From: Lichenicoccus sp965277665
GTDB taxonomy: Bacteria > Pseudomonadota > Alphaproteobacteria > Acetobacterales > Acetobacteraceae
Assembly (NCBI RefSeq): GCF_965277665.1
Contig: NZ_OZ255835.1
Location: forward strand, 2,232,001 to 2,296,000
Length of the DNA stretch: 64,000 nt
Direction of reading: 5' to 3'
A model generated the notes under the pieces. That model was not told where the DNA came from, searched no databases, and saw only the letters and a program-made list of their open reading frames with translations. Shown here piece by piece: positions 43,472 to 52,443 of the stretch (position 1 is the stretch's first letter; each line of letters opens with the position of its first letter). The position numbers and the translations under genes are program-made.

Positions 43472-44020
43472 TCAGTTCGGCGCGGAGGTCGGGGTGTTCG
43501 AGGGCAGCGAGCCGTGCGAGACGCCTGGCTGTGGTGCTGCGCTGACGGCGCCGGCCGCGACCGGCTGCGCACCCGACATGGTGCCTGAAGCACCAATGCG
43601 GTGGGCGCTCGCCGGCCGCACCGGCGGATGTGCGTCGAGATAGCCGAGGCAGGTCGTCACCAAAGGCGCGCAGAACGCGTCGGTGGCGAAGATCGCGTTC
43701 TTCTCGCCGGAATACAGCACGTTGGTGACGATGCCGTCGTCGGCGCGCGCGGTGATGTGGCAGTTGCCGCCGAAGGAGAGCGAGATGCCGCCGACGATGG
43801 GCGGCGCCAGGCTGACGGCGGAACTCGAGGCGCTGTACCAGGTCAGCACGTCCGTGCCCGGGAAGCTGGTGTGCTGGTCGGGGCTGCCGAGGCAGGCGAC
43901 CAGGTCGACCTCGCGCAGCCCGACCAGCACACGCTGCGCCCGGTGCGCGACCACGGAATCATCGACCGCGCAGCCGGCGAGGCCGACCACTCCGCACAGC
44001 AACAGGCTCCGCACGCGCAT
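43472..44020 (-). CDS. exported lipoprotein
   Basis: A 182-residue protein starting at ATG 44020 with a lipoprotein signal (MRVRSLLLCGVVGLAGC). The mature part has VGLREVDLVACLGSPDQHTS and FPGTDVLTWYS, a pattern reminiscent of SmpA/OmlA-like domains, then an Ala/Pro-rich tail. Function unknown. It is divergent from queA. Confidence 0.75.
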   Translation of the reverse strand: MRVRSLLLCGVVGLAGCAVDDSVVAHRAQRVLVGLREVDLVACLGSPDQHTSFPGTDVLTWYSASSSAVSLAPPIVGGISLSFGGNCHITARADDGIVTNVLYSGEKNAIFATDAFCAPLVTTCLGYLDAHPPVRPASAHRIGASGTMSGAQPVAAGAVSAAPQPGVSHGSLPSNTPTSAPN

Positions 44021-44142
44021 CTGGATCAAGGCACGCAATCCCCGGTTGCCGGACCGAAGCGAGAAACCATGCACGGGACCACCGGATCAAGCGCTACTTG
44101 CCCCTCGACTTCCGGGTGCCCGGACGGCACATGGTCCGCGCC

Positions 44143-45276
44143 ATGCCCGATCCCGTCCCGTCACCTACCCTCCTGACGAGGGACTTCGACTTCGCGCTGC
44201 CGGACGCGCTGGTCGCCCAGACGCCGGCGCGACCGCGCGAGAGTGCGCGGCTGCTCGAGGTGTCGCCGCACGGGCTGTCGGACACTGTGGTCCGCGACCT
44301 TTCCGGGCTGCTGCGACCGGGCGACCTGCTGGTCGCCAACGACACCGCGGTGATCCCGGCGCAGCTCGCTGCCCGCCGGGCTCCAAGCCTGGGCGCCGCA
44401 GCCGTGATGGGCGGCCTTGCCATTCCCGGCGCCCGCATCGGCATCACGCTGGACCGTATCCTGCCGGACGGCAGCTGGCACGCTTTGCTGCGCAATGCCC
44501 GCCGCACCCAGGCCGGCGAGGACCTGCACTTCGAAGCCAGCCCTGGAAGCGCTCCGGTCACCGCCCGCATCGTCTCGCGCGACGACGAGGGCGGCGCGGT
44601 GCTGCGCTTCTCGGTCGCGGGTCAGGCGTTCGACCGCTTCCTGCGCGAGACCGGCGCGCTGGCCCTGCCGCCCTATATCGAGCGGCCGGCGGGTCCGACC
44701 GAGGCCGACCGCCAGGACTACCAGACCGTGTTCGCGCGCCATGACGGCGCCGTCGCCGCCCCCACCGCCGGGTTGCACTTCACGCCCGCGCTGCTCCACG
44801 CGCTGGCGGCGGCCGGCATTGCGCGCACCACGGTCACGCTGCATGTCGGCGCCGGCACCTTCCTGCCGATGCGCGGCGACGATGTCGCCAGCCACACGAT
44901 GCATCCCGAGCGCGGCATCGTCAGCGCGGAGGCGGCGGACGCGATCAACCGCACCCGGGCCGCTGGCGGCCGGATCGTCGCCGTCGGCACCACCAGCCTG
45001 CGACTTCTGGAGAGTGCCGTGGACGAGACCGGCCGGGTGCGGCCAATGGCAGCCGAAACCAGGCTGTTCATCCGGCCCGGGCACCGGTTTCGCACCGCCG
45101 ACCTGCTGCTGACCAACTTCCACCTGCCGCGTTCGACGCTGTTCATGCTGGTATGCGCCTTTGCCGGCCATGACCGCATGCGCGAGGCCTATGCGCATGC
45201 GGTGCGGGAGAAGTACCGGTTCTATTCGTATGGCGACGCCTGCCTGCTGCACCGCGACCCGGCTGCCGACGCATGA
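44143..45276 (+). CDS. queA: S-adenosylmethionine:tRNA ribosyltransferase-isomerase
   Basis: A 377-residue enzyme that adds the epoxycyclopentane ring of queuosine to preQ1-tRNA. DFDFALPDALVAQTPARPRE at the N-terminus, LLVANDTAVIPA, VAAPTAGLHFTPALL and VGAGTFLPMRGDDV are family motifs. Starts at 44143 or 44131 are both possible. It overlaps tgt by four bases (ATGA), first in a four-gene coupled run. Confidence 0.96.
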   Translation: MPDPVPSPTLLTRDFDFALPDALVAQTPARPRESARLLEVSPHGLSDTVVRDLSGLLRPGDLLVANDTAVIPAQLAARRAPSLGAAAVMGGLAIPGARIGITLDRILPDGSWHALLRNARRTQAGEDLHFEASPGSAPVTARIVSRDDEGGAVLRFSVAGQAFDRFLRETGALALPPYIERPAGPTEADRQDYQTVFARHDGAVAAPTAGLHFTPALLHALAAAGIARTTVTLHVGAGTFLPMRGDDVASHTMHPERGIVSAEAADAINRTRAAGGRIVAVGTTSLRLLESAVDETGRVRPMAAETRLFIRPGHRFRTADLLLTNFHLPRSTLFMLVCAFAGHDRMREAYAHAVREKYRFYSYGDACLLHRDPAADA

Positions 45277-46394
45277 ATTTCGCCTGGAGCAGCGCGGGCT
45301 CGGATGCCGCCGCCCGGGCCGGCACGCTGCACACCGCGCATGGCGACGTGCCGACGCCGACCTTCATGCCGGTCGGCACCGCGGGCACGGTCAAGGCGAT
45401 GACGATGGATGCGGTGCGCGCCACCGGTGCCGGCATCGTGCTCTCCAACACCTACCACCTGATGCTGCGCCCCGGCGCCGAGCGGGTGCAGGCATTGGGT
45501 GGCCTGCACCGCTTCATGGACTGGCCGGGACCGATCCTGACCGATTCCGGCGGGTTCCAGGTGATGTCGCTGGGCGCGCTGCGCCATCTCGATGCCGACG
45601 GGGTGACGTTCCGCTCGCACCTCGACGGCAGCGCCCACCGCCTGACCCCCGAGCGCTCGACGCAGATCCAGCACGCGCTCGATGCCACTATCAGCATGTG
45701 CTTCGACGAGTGCCTGCAGCTGCCGGCCAGCCTCGAGGCGATCGCCGCCTCGATGCAGCTCTCGATGCGCTGGGCGGCCCGCTCGCGCGCGGCCTTCGTG
45801 CCGCGCCCGGGCTATGCCCAGTTCGGCATCGTGCAGGGCGGCACCGACGCGGCCCTGCGCGCCGACAGCGTGCGGGCGCTGCGGGCGATCGGCTTCGAGG
45901 GCTATGCGATCGGCGGGCTTGCGGTCGGCGAGGGCCAGAAGCTGATGTTCGCGACGCTGGACGCCACGGTGCCGCTGCTGCCGGACGCGGCCCCGCGCTA
46001 CCTGATGGGGGTGGGCACCCCGGACGACCTGCTCGGCGCGGTGCTGCGCGGGATCGACATGTTCGACTGCGTGCTGCCGACGCGCGCCGGACGCACCGCG
46101 CGCGCCTATACCGGCGCCGGCGCGCTCAACCTGCGCAACGCCCGGCATGCCGGCGACCTGCGTCCGCTGCAGCCGGGTTGCGCGTGCCTCGCCTGCACCC
46201 GGCACACGCGCGGCTACCTGCACCACCTGTTCCGCGCCGGGGAGATGCTCGGGCCGATGCTGCTGAGCTGGCACAACCTCGAATACTACCAGTCGCTGAT
46301 GCGCGGCATGCGCGCGGCGATCCTGGAGCGGCGGCTCGAAAGCCATGCGGCGACGCTGCGGCAGGCCTGGGCCGAAGGCGATCCACCGGCATGA
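45273..46394 (+). CDS. tgt: queuine/preQ1 tRNA-guanine transglycosylase
   Basis: A 373-residue enzyme exchanging guanine-34 for preQ1 in GUN-anticodon tRNAs. LTDSGGFQVMSLG holds the catalytic Asp region, CFDECLQLPA the second site, and CACLACTRHTRGYLHH the zinc ligands. The start overlaps the queA stop and its stop overlaps the queG start, both as ATGA. Confidence 0.97.
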   Translation: MNFAWSSAGSDAAARAGTLHTAHGDVPTPTFMPVGTAGTVKAMTMDAVRATGAGIVLSNTYHLMLRPGAERVQALGGLHRFMDWPGPILTDSGGFQVMSLGALRHLDADGVTFRSHLDGSAHRLTPERSTQIQHALDATISMCFDECLQLPASLEAIAASMQLSMRWAARSRAAFVPRPGYAQFGIVQGGTDAALRADSVRALRAIGFEGYAIGGLAVGEGQKLMFATLDATVPLLPDAAPRYLMGVGTPDDLLGAVLRGIDMFDCVLPTRAGRTARAYTGAGALNLRNARHAGDLRPLQPGCACLACTRHTRGYLHHLFRAGEMLGPMLLSWHNLEYYQSLMRGMRAAILERRLESHAATLRQAWAEGDPPA

Positions 46395-47437
46395 ACAACA
46401 CCCTCGCACTGCGCGACCGCATCCGCGACAAGGCGCTCTCGCTCGGCTTCGATGCCGTCGGCTTCGCCGAGGCCAGGCTGGGTCCGGAGGCACGCATACG
46501 CCTCGCCGACTTCCTCGCCAGCGGCGCGCATGGCGAGATGGACTGGCTGGCGGCGCGCCAGGAGCAGCGGTCCGATCCTCGCACCTTGTGGCCGGAGGCG
46601 CGCAGCGTCATCGCACTGGGACTTTCGTACGCACCGGACGAGGATCCACGCGCCATCCAAGAGCGGCCGGATCGTGGCGGCATCTCGGTGTACGCCCGCA
46701 ACCGCGACTATCACGATGTGGTCCGCGGCATGCTCAAGCACCTCGCGCAGTTCATGGTGAAGGCGGCCGGCGGCGCAGATGTGAAGGTGTTCGTCGACAC
46801 CGCGCCGGTGATGGAAAAGCCGCTCGCCGAGCGCGCCGGGCTCGGCTGGCAGGGCAAGCACACCAACCTGGTGTCGCGCCGGCACGGCTCCTGGCTGTTC
46901 CTCGGCGAGATCTACACGACCCTGGAGTTGCCACCCTCAGCGCGTTCCGCCGGCGGCTGCGGCAGCTGCACCGCCTGCCTTGCTGCCTGCCCGACCGACG
47001 CGTTTCCCGCGCCGTACCGCCTCGATGCCAGGCGCTGCATCTCCTACCTGACCATCGAGCATGCCGGCCCGATCCCGCACGAGTTCCGCGCCGCGATCGG
47101 CAACCGCATCTATGGCTGCGACGATTGCCTCGCCGCCTGCCCGTGGAACCGCTTCGCCGGTGTCGCGCGCGAGGCGAAGCTGCAGGCGCGTGACGACCTG
47201 CGCGCGCCGCCGCTGGCAGAGCTGGCAGCACTCGACGAGGCCGGCTTTCGCGCCCGGTTCGCGGGCTCGCCGATCAAGCGCATCGGGCGCGACCGGTTCG
47301 TGCGCAACGTGCTGATCGCGATCGGCAACGCGCAGACCCCGGCGCTGTCGGGCGCAGCGCTCGCCTTGTTGCGCGATCCGGATCCGGTGGTGGCGGAGGC
47401 GGCCGCCTGGGCGGTCGGGAAACTCCGGCCAGCATGA
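46391..47437 (+). CDS. queG: epoxyqueuosine reductase
   Basis: A 348-residue cobalamin- and Fe-S-dependent enzyme that performs the last step of queuosine synthesis. The N-terminal domain has GFDAVGFAEA and YARNRDYHDVVRGML; WQGKHTNLVSRRHGSWLFLG is the B12-site motif; two 4Fe-4S clusters are in CGSCTACLAACPTDAF and CDDCLAACPWNRFA. A HEAT-like tail follows. The start is the ATG overlapping the tgt stop; a frame that continues much further upstream is only the shadow of tgt. Confidence 0.95.
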   Translation: MNNTLALRDRIRDKALSLGFDAVGFAEARLGPEARIRLADFLASGAHGEMDWLAARQEQRSDPRTLWPEARSVIALGLSYAPDEDPRAIQERPDRGGISVYARNRDYHDVVRGMLKHLAQFMVKAAGGADVKVFVDTAPVMEKPLAERAGLGWQGKHTNLVSRRHGSWLFLGEIYTTLELPPSARSAGGCGSCTACLAACPTDAFPAPYRLDARRCISYLTIEHAGPIPHEFRAAIGNRIYGCDDCLAACPWNRFAGVAREAKLQARDDLRAPPLAELAALDEAGFRARFAGSPIKRIGRDRFVRNVLIAIGNAQTPALSGAALALLRDPDPVVAEAAAWAVGKLRPA

Positions 47438-47682
47438 CCCGGGCCGGCGAGAACGCGGGGGGCCTGGTCAAGCGCAGCCTGTCCCTGTCCGGCCACCGCA
47501 CGTCGGTCGCCCTGGAGCCGGAATTCTGGCGGGCGCTGGAACGCCTCGCAGGTGCTAACGGCATCGGCCTGGCGGCGCTGGTGGCCGGGATCGACCAGGC
47601 CCGCGACCCGACCCGGCCGCTCGCATCGGCGCTGCGTGTGCACGCCCTGGAACAGGCCATGTTGCGCGCGCAGGTTGCATGA
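47434..47682 (+). CDS. ribbon-helix-helix domain protein
   Basis: An 82-residue protein of the RHH_4 group: VKRSLSLSGHRTSVALEPEF (residues 12-31), then WRALERLAGANGIGLAALVA and RPLASALRVHALEQ. It starts inside the queG stop (ATGA), the fourth coupled gene after queA. Alphaproteobacterial relatives are often called aryl-sulfate sulfotransferase-like or RHH proteins; a regulatory role is inferred. Confidence 0.82.
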   Translation: MTRAGENAGGLVKRSLSLSGHRTSVALEPEFWRALERLAGANGIGLAALVAGIDQARDPTRPLASALRVHALEQAMLRAQVA

Positions 47683-47800
47683 AAAATTGCGACAAATCTT
47701 CCGGCTGTTAACTTTCGGGTAAGTTCCGTCCGCCATGGTCAGGATGTCGAACGAGACCGGGGCCGGGACGGCTCCTGATCCCATCCAGAGGAAAATCCCG

Positions 47801-47986
47801 ATGCTCTCCATCAACCCGACCAGCTACCTGGTTTCCGCCATGCCGGTGAGTCCGCTGACCCTGTCGCACCAGCTGCTCATGCTGGCCGAGCAGGCGGACC
47901 AGGCCGGCCTCGGCCGCAGCGCCCGCTCGCTGCTCAAGCTGGCGCACACGGTATGCACCGACCGCCCGCGCCTGCCGATCGCCTGA
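47801..47986 (+). CDS. small conserved-looking protein, unknown function
   Basis: A 61-residue frame from ATG 47801 with AGAGGA nine bases upstream. It is amphipathic (LSHQLLMLAEQADQAGLGRS) with a helical C-terminus and a single Cys. No recognisable family. Good codon bias and ribosome-binding site support expression; the 118 bases upstream are relatively AT-rich and may hold its promoter. Confidence 0.55.
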   Translation: MLSINPTSYLVSAMPVSPLTLSHQLLMLAEQADQAGLGRSARSLLKLAHTVCTDRPRLPIA

Positions 47987-48132
47987 TCGGCCGCCGCCTC
48001 GGCAACCCGGGGCCGGGCCACCCGTAGGGTGCCGGGGGGAAACCGGCTGCCCCAATCGAGGCGACATTGACTTCCGGTCGGGCCTGAGGGGCTGGTTGGC
48101 CGACAAGGCAGGCGCGTGATATTGGGCGAGGC

Positions 48133-48963
48133 ATGGCAATCTGGGGCAAGGTGTTCGGCGCGGTGACCGGGTTCGCCGTTGGCGGACCGCCCGGAGCGGT
48201 GATCGGCGCAGCGCTCGGCCATGCCGCGGACCGGGGTTCACTGCTGGAGCCGCCGCAGGGTGGCGGCTGGCTGAGTGCGGTGGGCGGCGATGCCCGCGCC
48301 AGGCTGGCGCCCGATCCGACCAGTGCCGCGGCCCGGGTCGCGCTCCGCATGGCGGCAGTCATGGGCCGCAAGGACCAGCTGTTCGCCATCGTCGCCGTGG
48401 TGCTGTCGGCAAAGCTCGCCAAGGTCGACGCGCCGGTCAACCGGGCCGAGATCGACACCTTCAAGCGCTGCTTCCGCATCCCGCCGGAATCGACCCGCGA
48501 GATCGGCCGCCTGTTCGACCAGGCGCGGGCCCGCACCGACGATTTCGAGCCCTTCGCCGCCGAACTGGCGAGCGCCTTTGCCGACAACCGGCTGGTGCTC
48601 GAGGATGTGCTGGTGGCGCTGTTCGCCATCGCGCGCGCCGACGGGCCGGTCAATGCGCGCGAGCTCGACTTCCTCAAGCGCGTGCACGCGACGCTGGGAC
48701 TGACCAAGGCGTCGTGGGAACGCGCCGAGAGCGGCGCCGCCCGGCCCAGCTCGGACGAGCCGGATGCCTATGCGGTGCTCGGCCTGAAGCCGGGCGCCAC
48801 CGATGACGAGATCCGGCAGACCTGGCGGCAGCTCATGCGCGAGCACCATCCGGATCTCATGACCGCTCGCGGCGCGCCCGAGGCGACCATCGCCAAGTCG
48901 GGCGACCGCGTCGCGCGGATCAACGCCGCATGGGACAGAATCAAACGCGAACGCGGACTGTGA
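48133..48963 (+). CDS. DjlA-like co-chaperone (TerB plus J domain)
   Basis: A 276-residue protein. A glycine-rich hydrophobic N-terminus (GFAVGGPPGAVIGAALGHAA) may insert in the membrane. A TerB-like helical domain spans about 75-190 (AIVAVVLSAKLAKVDAPVNR, FAIARADGPVNARELDFLKR). The C-terminal J domain contains AYAVLGLKPGATDDEIRQTW and the HPD triad in EHHPDL. It would stimulate DnaK. Ohr and metF are downstream but separated. Confidence 0.88.
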   Translation: MAIWGKVFGAVTGFAVGGPPGAVIGAALGHAADRGSLLEPPQGGGWLSAVGGDARARLAPDPTSAAARVALRMAAVMGRKDQLFAIVAVVLSAKLAKVDAPVNRAEIDTFKRCFRIPPESTREIGRLFDQARARTDDFEPFAAELASAFADNRLVLEDVLVALFAIARADGPVNARELDFLKRVHATLGLTKASWERAESGAARPSSDEPDAYAVLGLKPGATDDEIRQTWRQLMREHHPDLMTARGAPEATIAKSGDRVARINAAWDRIKRERGL

Positions 48964-49005
48964 CCCGCTTCCGTCGGCGATTCGATCCATAAGAGGGCTT
49001 TCTCG

Positions 49006-51681
49006 ATGCAGCCTGCCGCCATCATGCAGACCCGCGAGGGGGCGCGCCTGCGTCAGATACGCGAGGGGGCCGGCTGGCGGCACTGGGGCCCGTACCTCAG
49101 CGACCGGCAGTGGGGCACCGTGCGCGAGGACTACAGTGCGAAGGGCGATGCCTGGACCTACCTCACCCACGACGATGCCCGCTCGCGCGCCTATCGGTGG
49201 GGCGAGGATGCCATTGCCGGGTTCGGCGACGAGAAGCTGCGCTGGTGCATGGGGCTCGCTCTGTGGAACGGGCAGGACCCGATCCTGAAGGAGCGGCTGT
49301 TCGGGTTGAACAACTCCGAAGGCAACCACGGCGAGGACGTCAAGGAACTCTACTACTATCTCGATGCGACTCCGACACATTCATATCTGCGCATGCTCTA
49401 CAAGTATCCGCAGGGCCGCTATCCGTACGAGCGGCTGGTCGAGGAGAATGCGCGCCGCGGGCAGGATGCGCCGGAGTTCGAGCTGGTCGATACCGGGCTG
49501 TTCGATGACGGGCGCTATTTCGACGTCTTCGTGGAATACGCCAAGGCGGCCCCGGACGACATCCTGATGCGCGTGCGCGTCCTCAATCGTGGCCCGGACA
49601 CCGCCTCGGTCTCGGTGCTGCCGCAGTTCTGGGCCCGCAACGACTGGTCCTGGGCGCCCGACATCACGAAGCCGGTGATGCAGGCGGACGCCGCCGGGCA
49701 GGTCCGGCTGTCGCACCCGCGCACCGGTCCGATGCGGCTTGCGGTCGAGCATGCCGACGCGCTGCTGTTCTGCGAGAACGAGACCAACGTCGTGCGGCTC
49801 TACGGCGAGCGGATTTCGGGGTTCTTCAAGGACGGCATCAACGACTACCTCGTCCGCGGCCAGCGCGACGCGGTCAATCCGGAACAGCGCGGCAGCAAGT
49901 GCGCGGCCCTGCACACCCTGTCGCTGGCACCCGGCGAGGAGCGCGCACTGCGTCTGCGGCTGCGCCCCGAGCCGGCCCAAAGCGGCGAGTTCGGGGATGA
50001 TGCGTTCGCCGACTTCGATGCGGTCTTCGCAGCCCGCCGCGAGGAGGCCGACGAGTTCTACGCGGCGTTGCAGGCGGCCGACAGCGACGCCGACAGCCGC
50101 CTCGTGCAGCGCCAGGCGCTGGCCGGCATGATCTGGAGCAAGCAGCTCTACGACTACGACGTGCGGCTCTGGCTGGAAGGCGATGCGGCCGGCCCGAAGC
50201 CGCCGCCGGGACGCGGGGACATACGCAACGGCGACTGGCAGCATGTGCACGCCTCCGAGATCATCTCGATGCCGGACAAGTGGGAATATCCCTGGTTCGC
50301 GTCGTGGGACCTCGCGCTGCAGTGCCCGGTGCTGGCGCTGGTGGATCCGGATTTCGCCAAGGACCAGCTGCTGCTGCTGACGCGCGAATGGTTCACCCAT
50401 CCGAACGCGGCGTTGCCGGCCTATGAATGGTCGTTCAGCGACGCCAACCCGCCGCTGCATGCCTGGTCGGCCTGGCGGGTGTTCGAGATCGACCGCGCGC
50501 TCAACGCGGCACCCGATCATCATTTCCTCAAACGCGTCTTCAACAAGCTGACGATGAACTTCACCTGGTGGGTGAACCGCAAGGATGCGTCGGGGCGCAA
50601 CATCTTCCAGGGCGGCTTCCTCGGGCTCGACAACATCGCGATCTTCGACCGTTCCTCGCCGCTGCCGACCGGCGGCGAGCTGTCGCAGTCGGACGGCACC
50701 GCCTGGATGGCGATGTACGCGCTGTCGATGCTGCGTATCGCGATTGAGATCGCGCTGCAGGACAGCGCCTTCGAGGATGTGGCGGCCAAGTTCTTCGAGC
50801 ATTTCCTGCTGATCGCCGCCGCCGAGGGCAACAGCCTGTGGGACGAGCAGGACCAGTTCTTCTACGACCAGCTCGGCTTCCCGGACGGCCGCCGCATTCC
50901 GCTGCGCGCCCGCTCGATGGTGGGATTGATCCCGCTCTTCGCCACCACGGTGCTCTCGGGCGCCGAGGTGGACCGGCTGCCGCAGCTCAAGGCGCAGATG
51001 ACCTGGTTCCTCAAGAACCGTCCCGATCTCGCGCAGCTGGTCTCGCACTGGACGGTGCCGGGCGAGGGCGACACCGTGCTGATCTCGCTGCTGCGCACGC
51101 ACCGGCTGACCGCGATCCTTGCCCGCATGCTCGACGAGACCGAGTTCCTGTCGCCCGGCGGCGTGCGCGCGGTGTCCAAGTTCCACGAGCACCAGCCCTA
51201 CCGGCTGGACCGGGACGGAAAGAGCTTCGAGCTGAACTACTGGCCCGGCGAGAGCGAAAGCCGGCTGTTCGGCGGCAACTCGAACTGGCGCGGCCCGGTC
51301 TGGATGCCGGTGAACTACCTGCTGATCGAGAGCCTGCTGCGGCAGTATCGCTACTATGGCGACGCACTCACGGTCGAGTTGCCGCGCGGCTCGGGCCGGC
51401 AGGCGAACCTGCACGACATCGCCTGCGAACTGTCGCGCCGGCTGGTCAGCCTGTTCACCCGCGGCGCCGACGGCAGGCGGCCGGTGCATGGCGACTACCC
51501 GCTGCTGCAGAACGATCCGCACTTCCGCGACCTGGTGTTGTTCTACGAATACTATCACGGCGATACCGGGCGTGGCGTCGGCGCCTCGCACCAGACCGGC
51601 TGGTCAGGGCTGGTGGCATCGCTGATCCACCGCCTCAACGGCCACGACTACTCGCACTGGACCAGACCCGGCTCGACCTGA
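49006..51681 (+). CDS. GH63/MGH1-like glucosidase
   Basis: An 891-residue protein of the mannosyl-oligosaccharide-glucosidase-like group. The N-terminal beta-domain includes YLSDRQWGTVREDYSAKGDA and NGQDPILKERLFGLNNSEGN; the catalytic (alpha/alpha)6 barrel includes KWEYPWFASWDLALQCPVLA, EWSFSDANPPLHAWSAWRVF, NWRGPVWMPVNYLLIESLLR and HQTGWSGLVA. No signal peptide, so it is probably cytoplasmic. GAGGG precedes ATG 49006. Substrate not predictable; glucan or glucosylglycerate-type compounds are possible. Confidence 0.85.
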   Translation: MQPAAIMQTREGARLRQIREGAGWRHWGPYLSDRQWGTVREDYSAKGDAWTYLTHDDARSRAYRWGEDAIAGFGDEKLRWCMGLALWNGQDPILKERLFGLNNSEGNHGEDVKELYYYLDATPTHSYLRMLYKYPQGRYPYERLVEENARRGQDAPEFELVDTGLFDDGRYFDVFVEYAKAAPDDILMRVRVLNRGPDTASVSVLPQFWARNDWSWAPDITKPVMQADAAGQVRLSHPRTGPMRLAVEHADALLFCENETNVVRLYGERISGFFKDGINDYLVRGQRDAVNPEQRGSKCAALHTLSLAPGEERALRLRLRPEPAQSGEFGDDAFADFDAVFAARREEADEFYAALQAADSDADSRLVQRQALAGMIWSKQLYDYDVRLWLEGDAAGPKPPPGRGDIRNGDWQHVHASEIISMPDKWEYPWFASWDLALQCPVLALVDPDFAKDQLLLLTREWFTHPNAALPAYEWSFSDANPPLHAWSAWRVFEIDRALNAAPDHHFLKRVFNKLTMNFTWWVNRKDASGRNIFQGGFLGLDNIAIFDRSSPLPTGGELSQSDGTAWMAMYALSMLRIAIEIALQDSAFEDVAAKFFEHFLLIAAAEGNSLWDEQDQFFYDQLGFPDGRRIPLRARSMVGLIPLFATTVLSGAEVDRLPQLKAQMTWFLKNRPDLAQLVSHWTVPGEGDTVLISLLRTHRLTAILARMLDETEFLSPGGVRAVSKFHEHQPYRLDRDGKSFELNYWPGESESRLFGGNSNWRGPVWMPVNYLLIESLLRQYRYYGDALTVELPRGSGRQANLHDIACELSRRLVSLFTRGADGRRPVHGDYPLLQNDPHFRDLVLFYEYYHGDTGRGVGASHQTGWSGLVASLIHRLNGHDYSHWTRPGST

Positions 51682-51687
51682 CCTCAG

Positions 51688-51907
51688 AGCCTATTTCAAA
51701 ATGCCTGCTGCTGGCGATCCGACGCGCCTTTCCTGCGCTCCGCTGCTCACGGCCAGTAGGCCGCTGCGCTGCGGTGCTCGAAAAGGCACGCCGGCCGCGT
51801 GCCCGAGCATGATGCATGCATCATGCTCTCCTTGTAGAGTGAGGCAGAGCAGCTAGCGCTGCTCTGCGGCCCGCTCTCATCCAGCATCAGGCATTTTGAA
51901 ATAGGCT
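51688..51907 (+). repeat. 3'-end palindromic element, copy 6, with nested second element
   Basis: Perfect 20-bp terminal inverted repeats AGCCTATTTCAAAATGCCTG and CAGGCATTTTGAAATAGGCT. Begins six bases after the GH63-like stop. The interior has GCGATCCGACGCGCCTTTCC and, near the distal end, an inserted two-hairpin element (51805-51866). At 220 bp it is the longest copy. It fills most of the 333-base gap before ohr; I see nothing else there. Confidence 0.92.
51805..51866. repeat. two-hairpin palindromic element, copy 2 (nested)
   Basis: Arms GAGCATGATG/CATCATGCTC (51805-51828), a linker with TGTAGAGTGAGGC, then a shortened second hairpin CAGAGCAGC-TAGC-GCTGCTCTG (51845-51866). The first hairpin and linker match copy 1 at 41064; the long loop of the second hairpin is missing. 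Confidence 0.8.
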
Positions 51908-52014
51908 TTCAGGCTGCGACCATCCCTGCGGCCACGAGACATCGCGCGCGGGTATGTTGTGCGCGACCGGATCGCAGGCGATGGTCTTCTGGTAACCATC
52001 GCAAGGACAACCCG

Positions 52015-52440
52015 ATGCCGACAGACGTTCTCTACAGCACCGCCGCCCGCGCCGATGGCGGCCGCGACGGCCATGCCGCCACCCTTGACGGCAGTCTCGA
52101 CGTCCGGCTGACCACGCCGAAAGAGCTCGGCGGCGCCGGGGGTGCCGGCAACAATCCGGAGCAGCTGTTCGCGGCGGGCTATGCCGCCTGCTTCATCGGC
52201 GCGATGAAATTCGTCGCCTCGCAGGGCGGCCCGAAGGTGCCCCCGGATGCCAATGTCACCGCCACCGTCGGCATCGGCCCGCGCTCGGAAGGCGGCTTCG
52301 GCCTGGAGATCGCGCTCGAAATTGCCCTGCCTGGCCTCGCGAGCGACCAGGCCGAGACGCTGGTCCACAAGGCGCACGAGGTCTGCCCTTACTCGAACGC
52401 GACCCGCGGCAACATCGACGTGAAGCTCAAGCTCGCCTGA
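52015..52440 (+). CDS. ohr: organic hydroperoxide resistance protein (Ohr)
   Basis: A 141-residue OsmC-superfamily thiol peroxidase. The two catalytic Cys are in EQLFAAGYAACFIGAMKF (residues about 48-65) and EVCPYSNATRGNIDV at the C-terminus. The dimeric protein reduces organic hydroperoxides with lipoylated partners. No OhrR regulator gene is adjacent. It is convergent with metF; the two stops are three bases apart. Confidence 0.93.
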   Translation: MPTDVLYSTAARADGGRDGHAATLDGSLDVRLTTPKELGGAGGAGNNPEQLFAAGYAACFIGAMKFVASQGGPKVPPDANVTATVGIGPRSEGGFGLEIALEIALPGLASDQAETLVHKAHEVCPYSNATRGNIDVKLKLA

Positions 52441-52443
52441 GCG

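Noticed and set aside
45161..46390. Long frame running into queG from within queA/tgt
   Set aside because: It is the out-of-frame shadow of tgt fused by chance to queG. The real queG starts at 46391 with the ATGA overlap.
49381..51591. A 736-codon frame antisense to the GH63-like gene
   Set aside because: The plus-strand frame has conserved glycosidase motifs throughout. The antisense frame has none.
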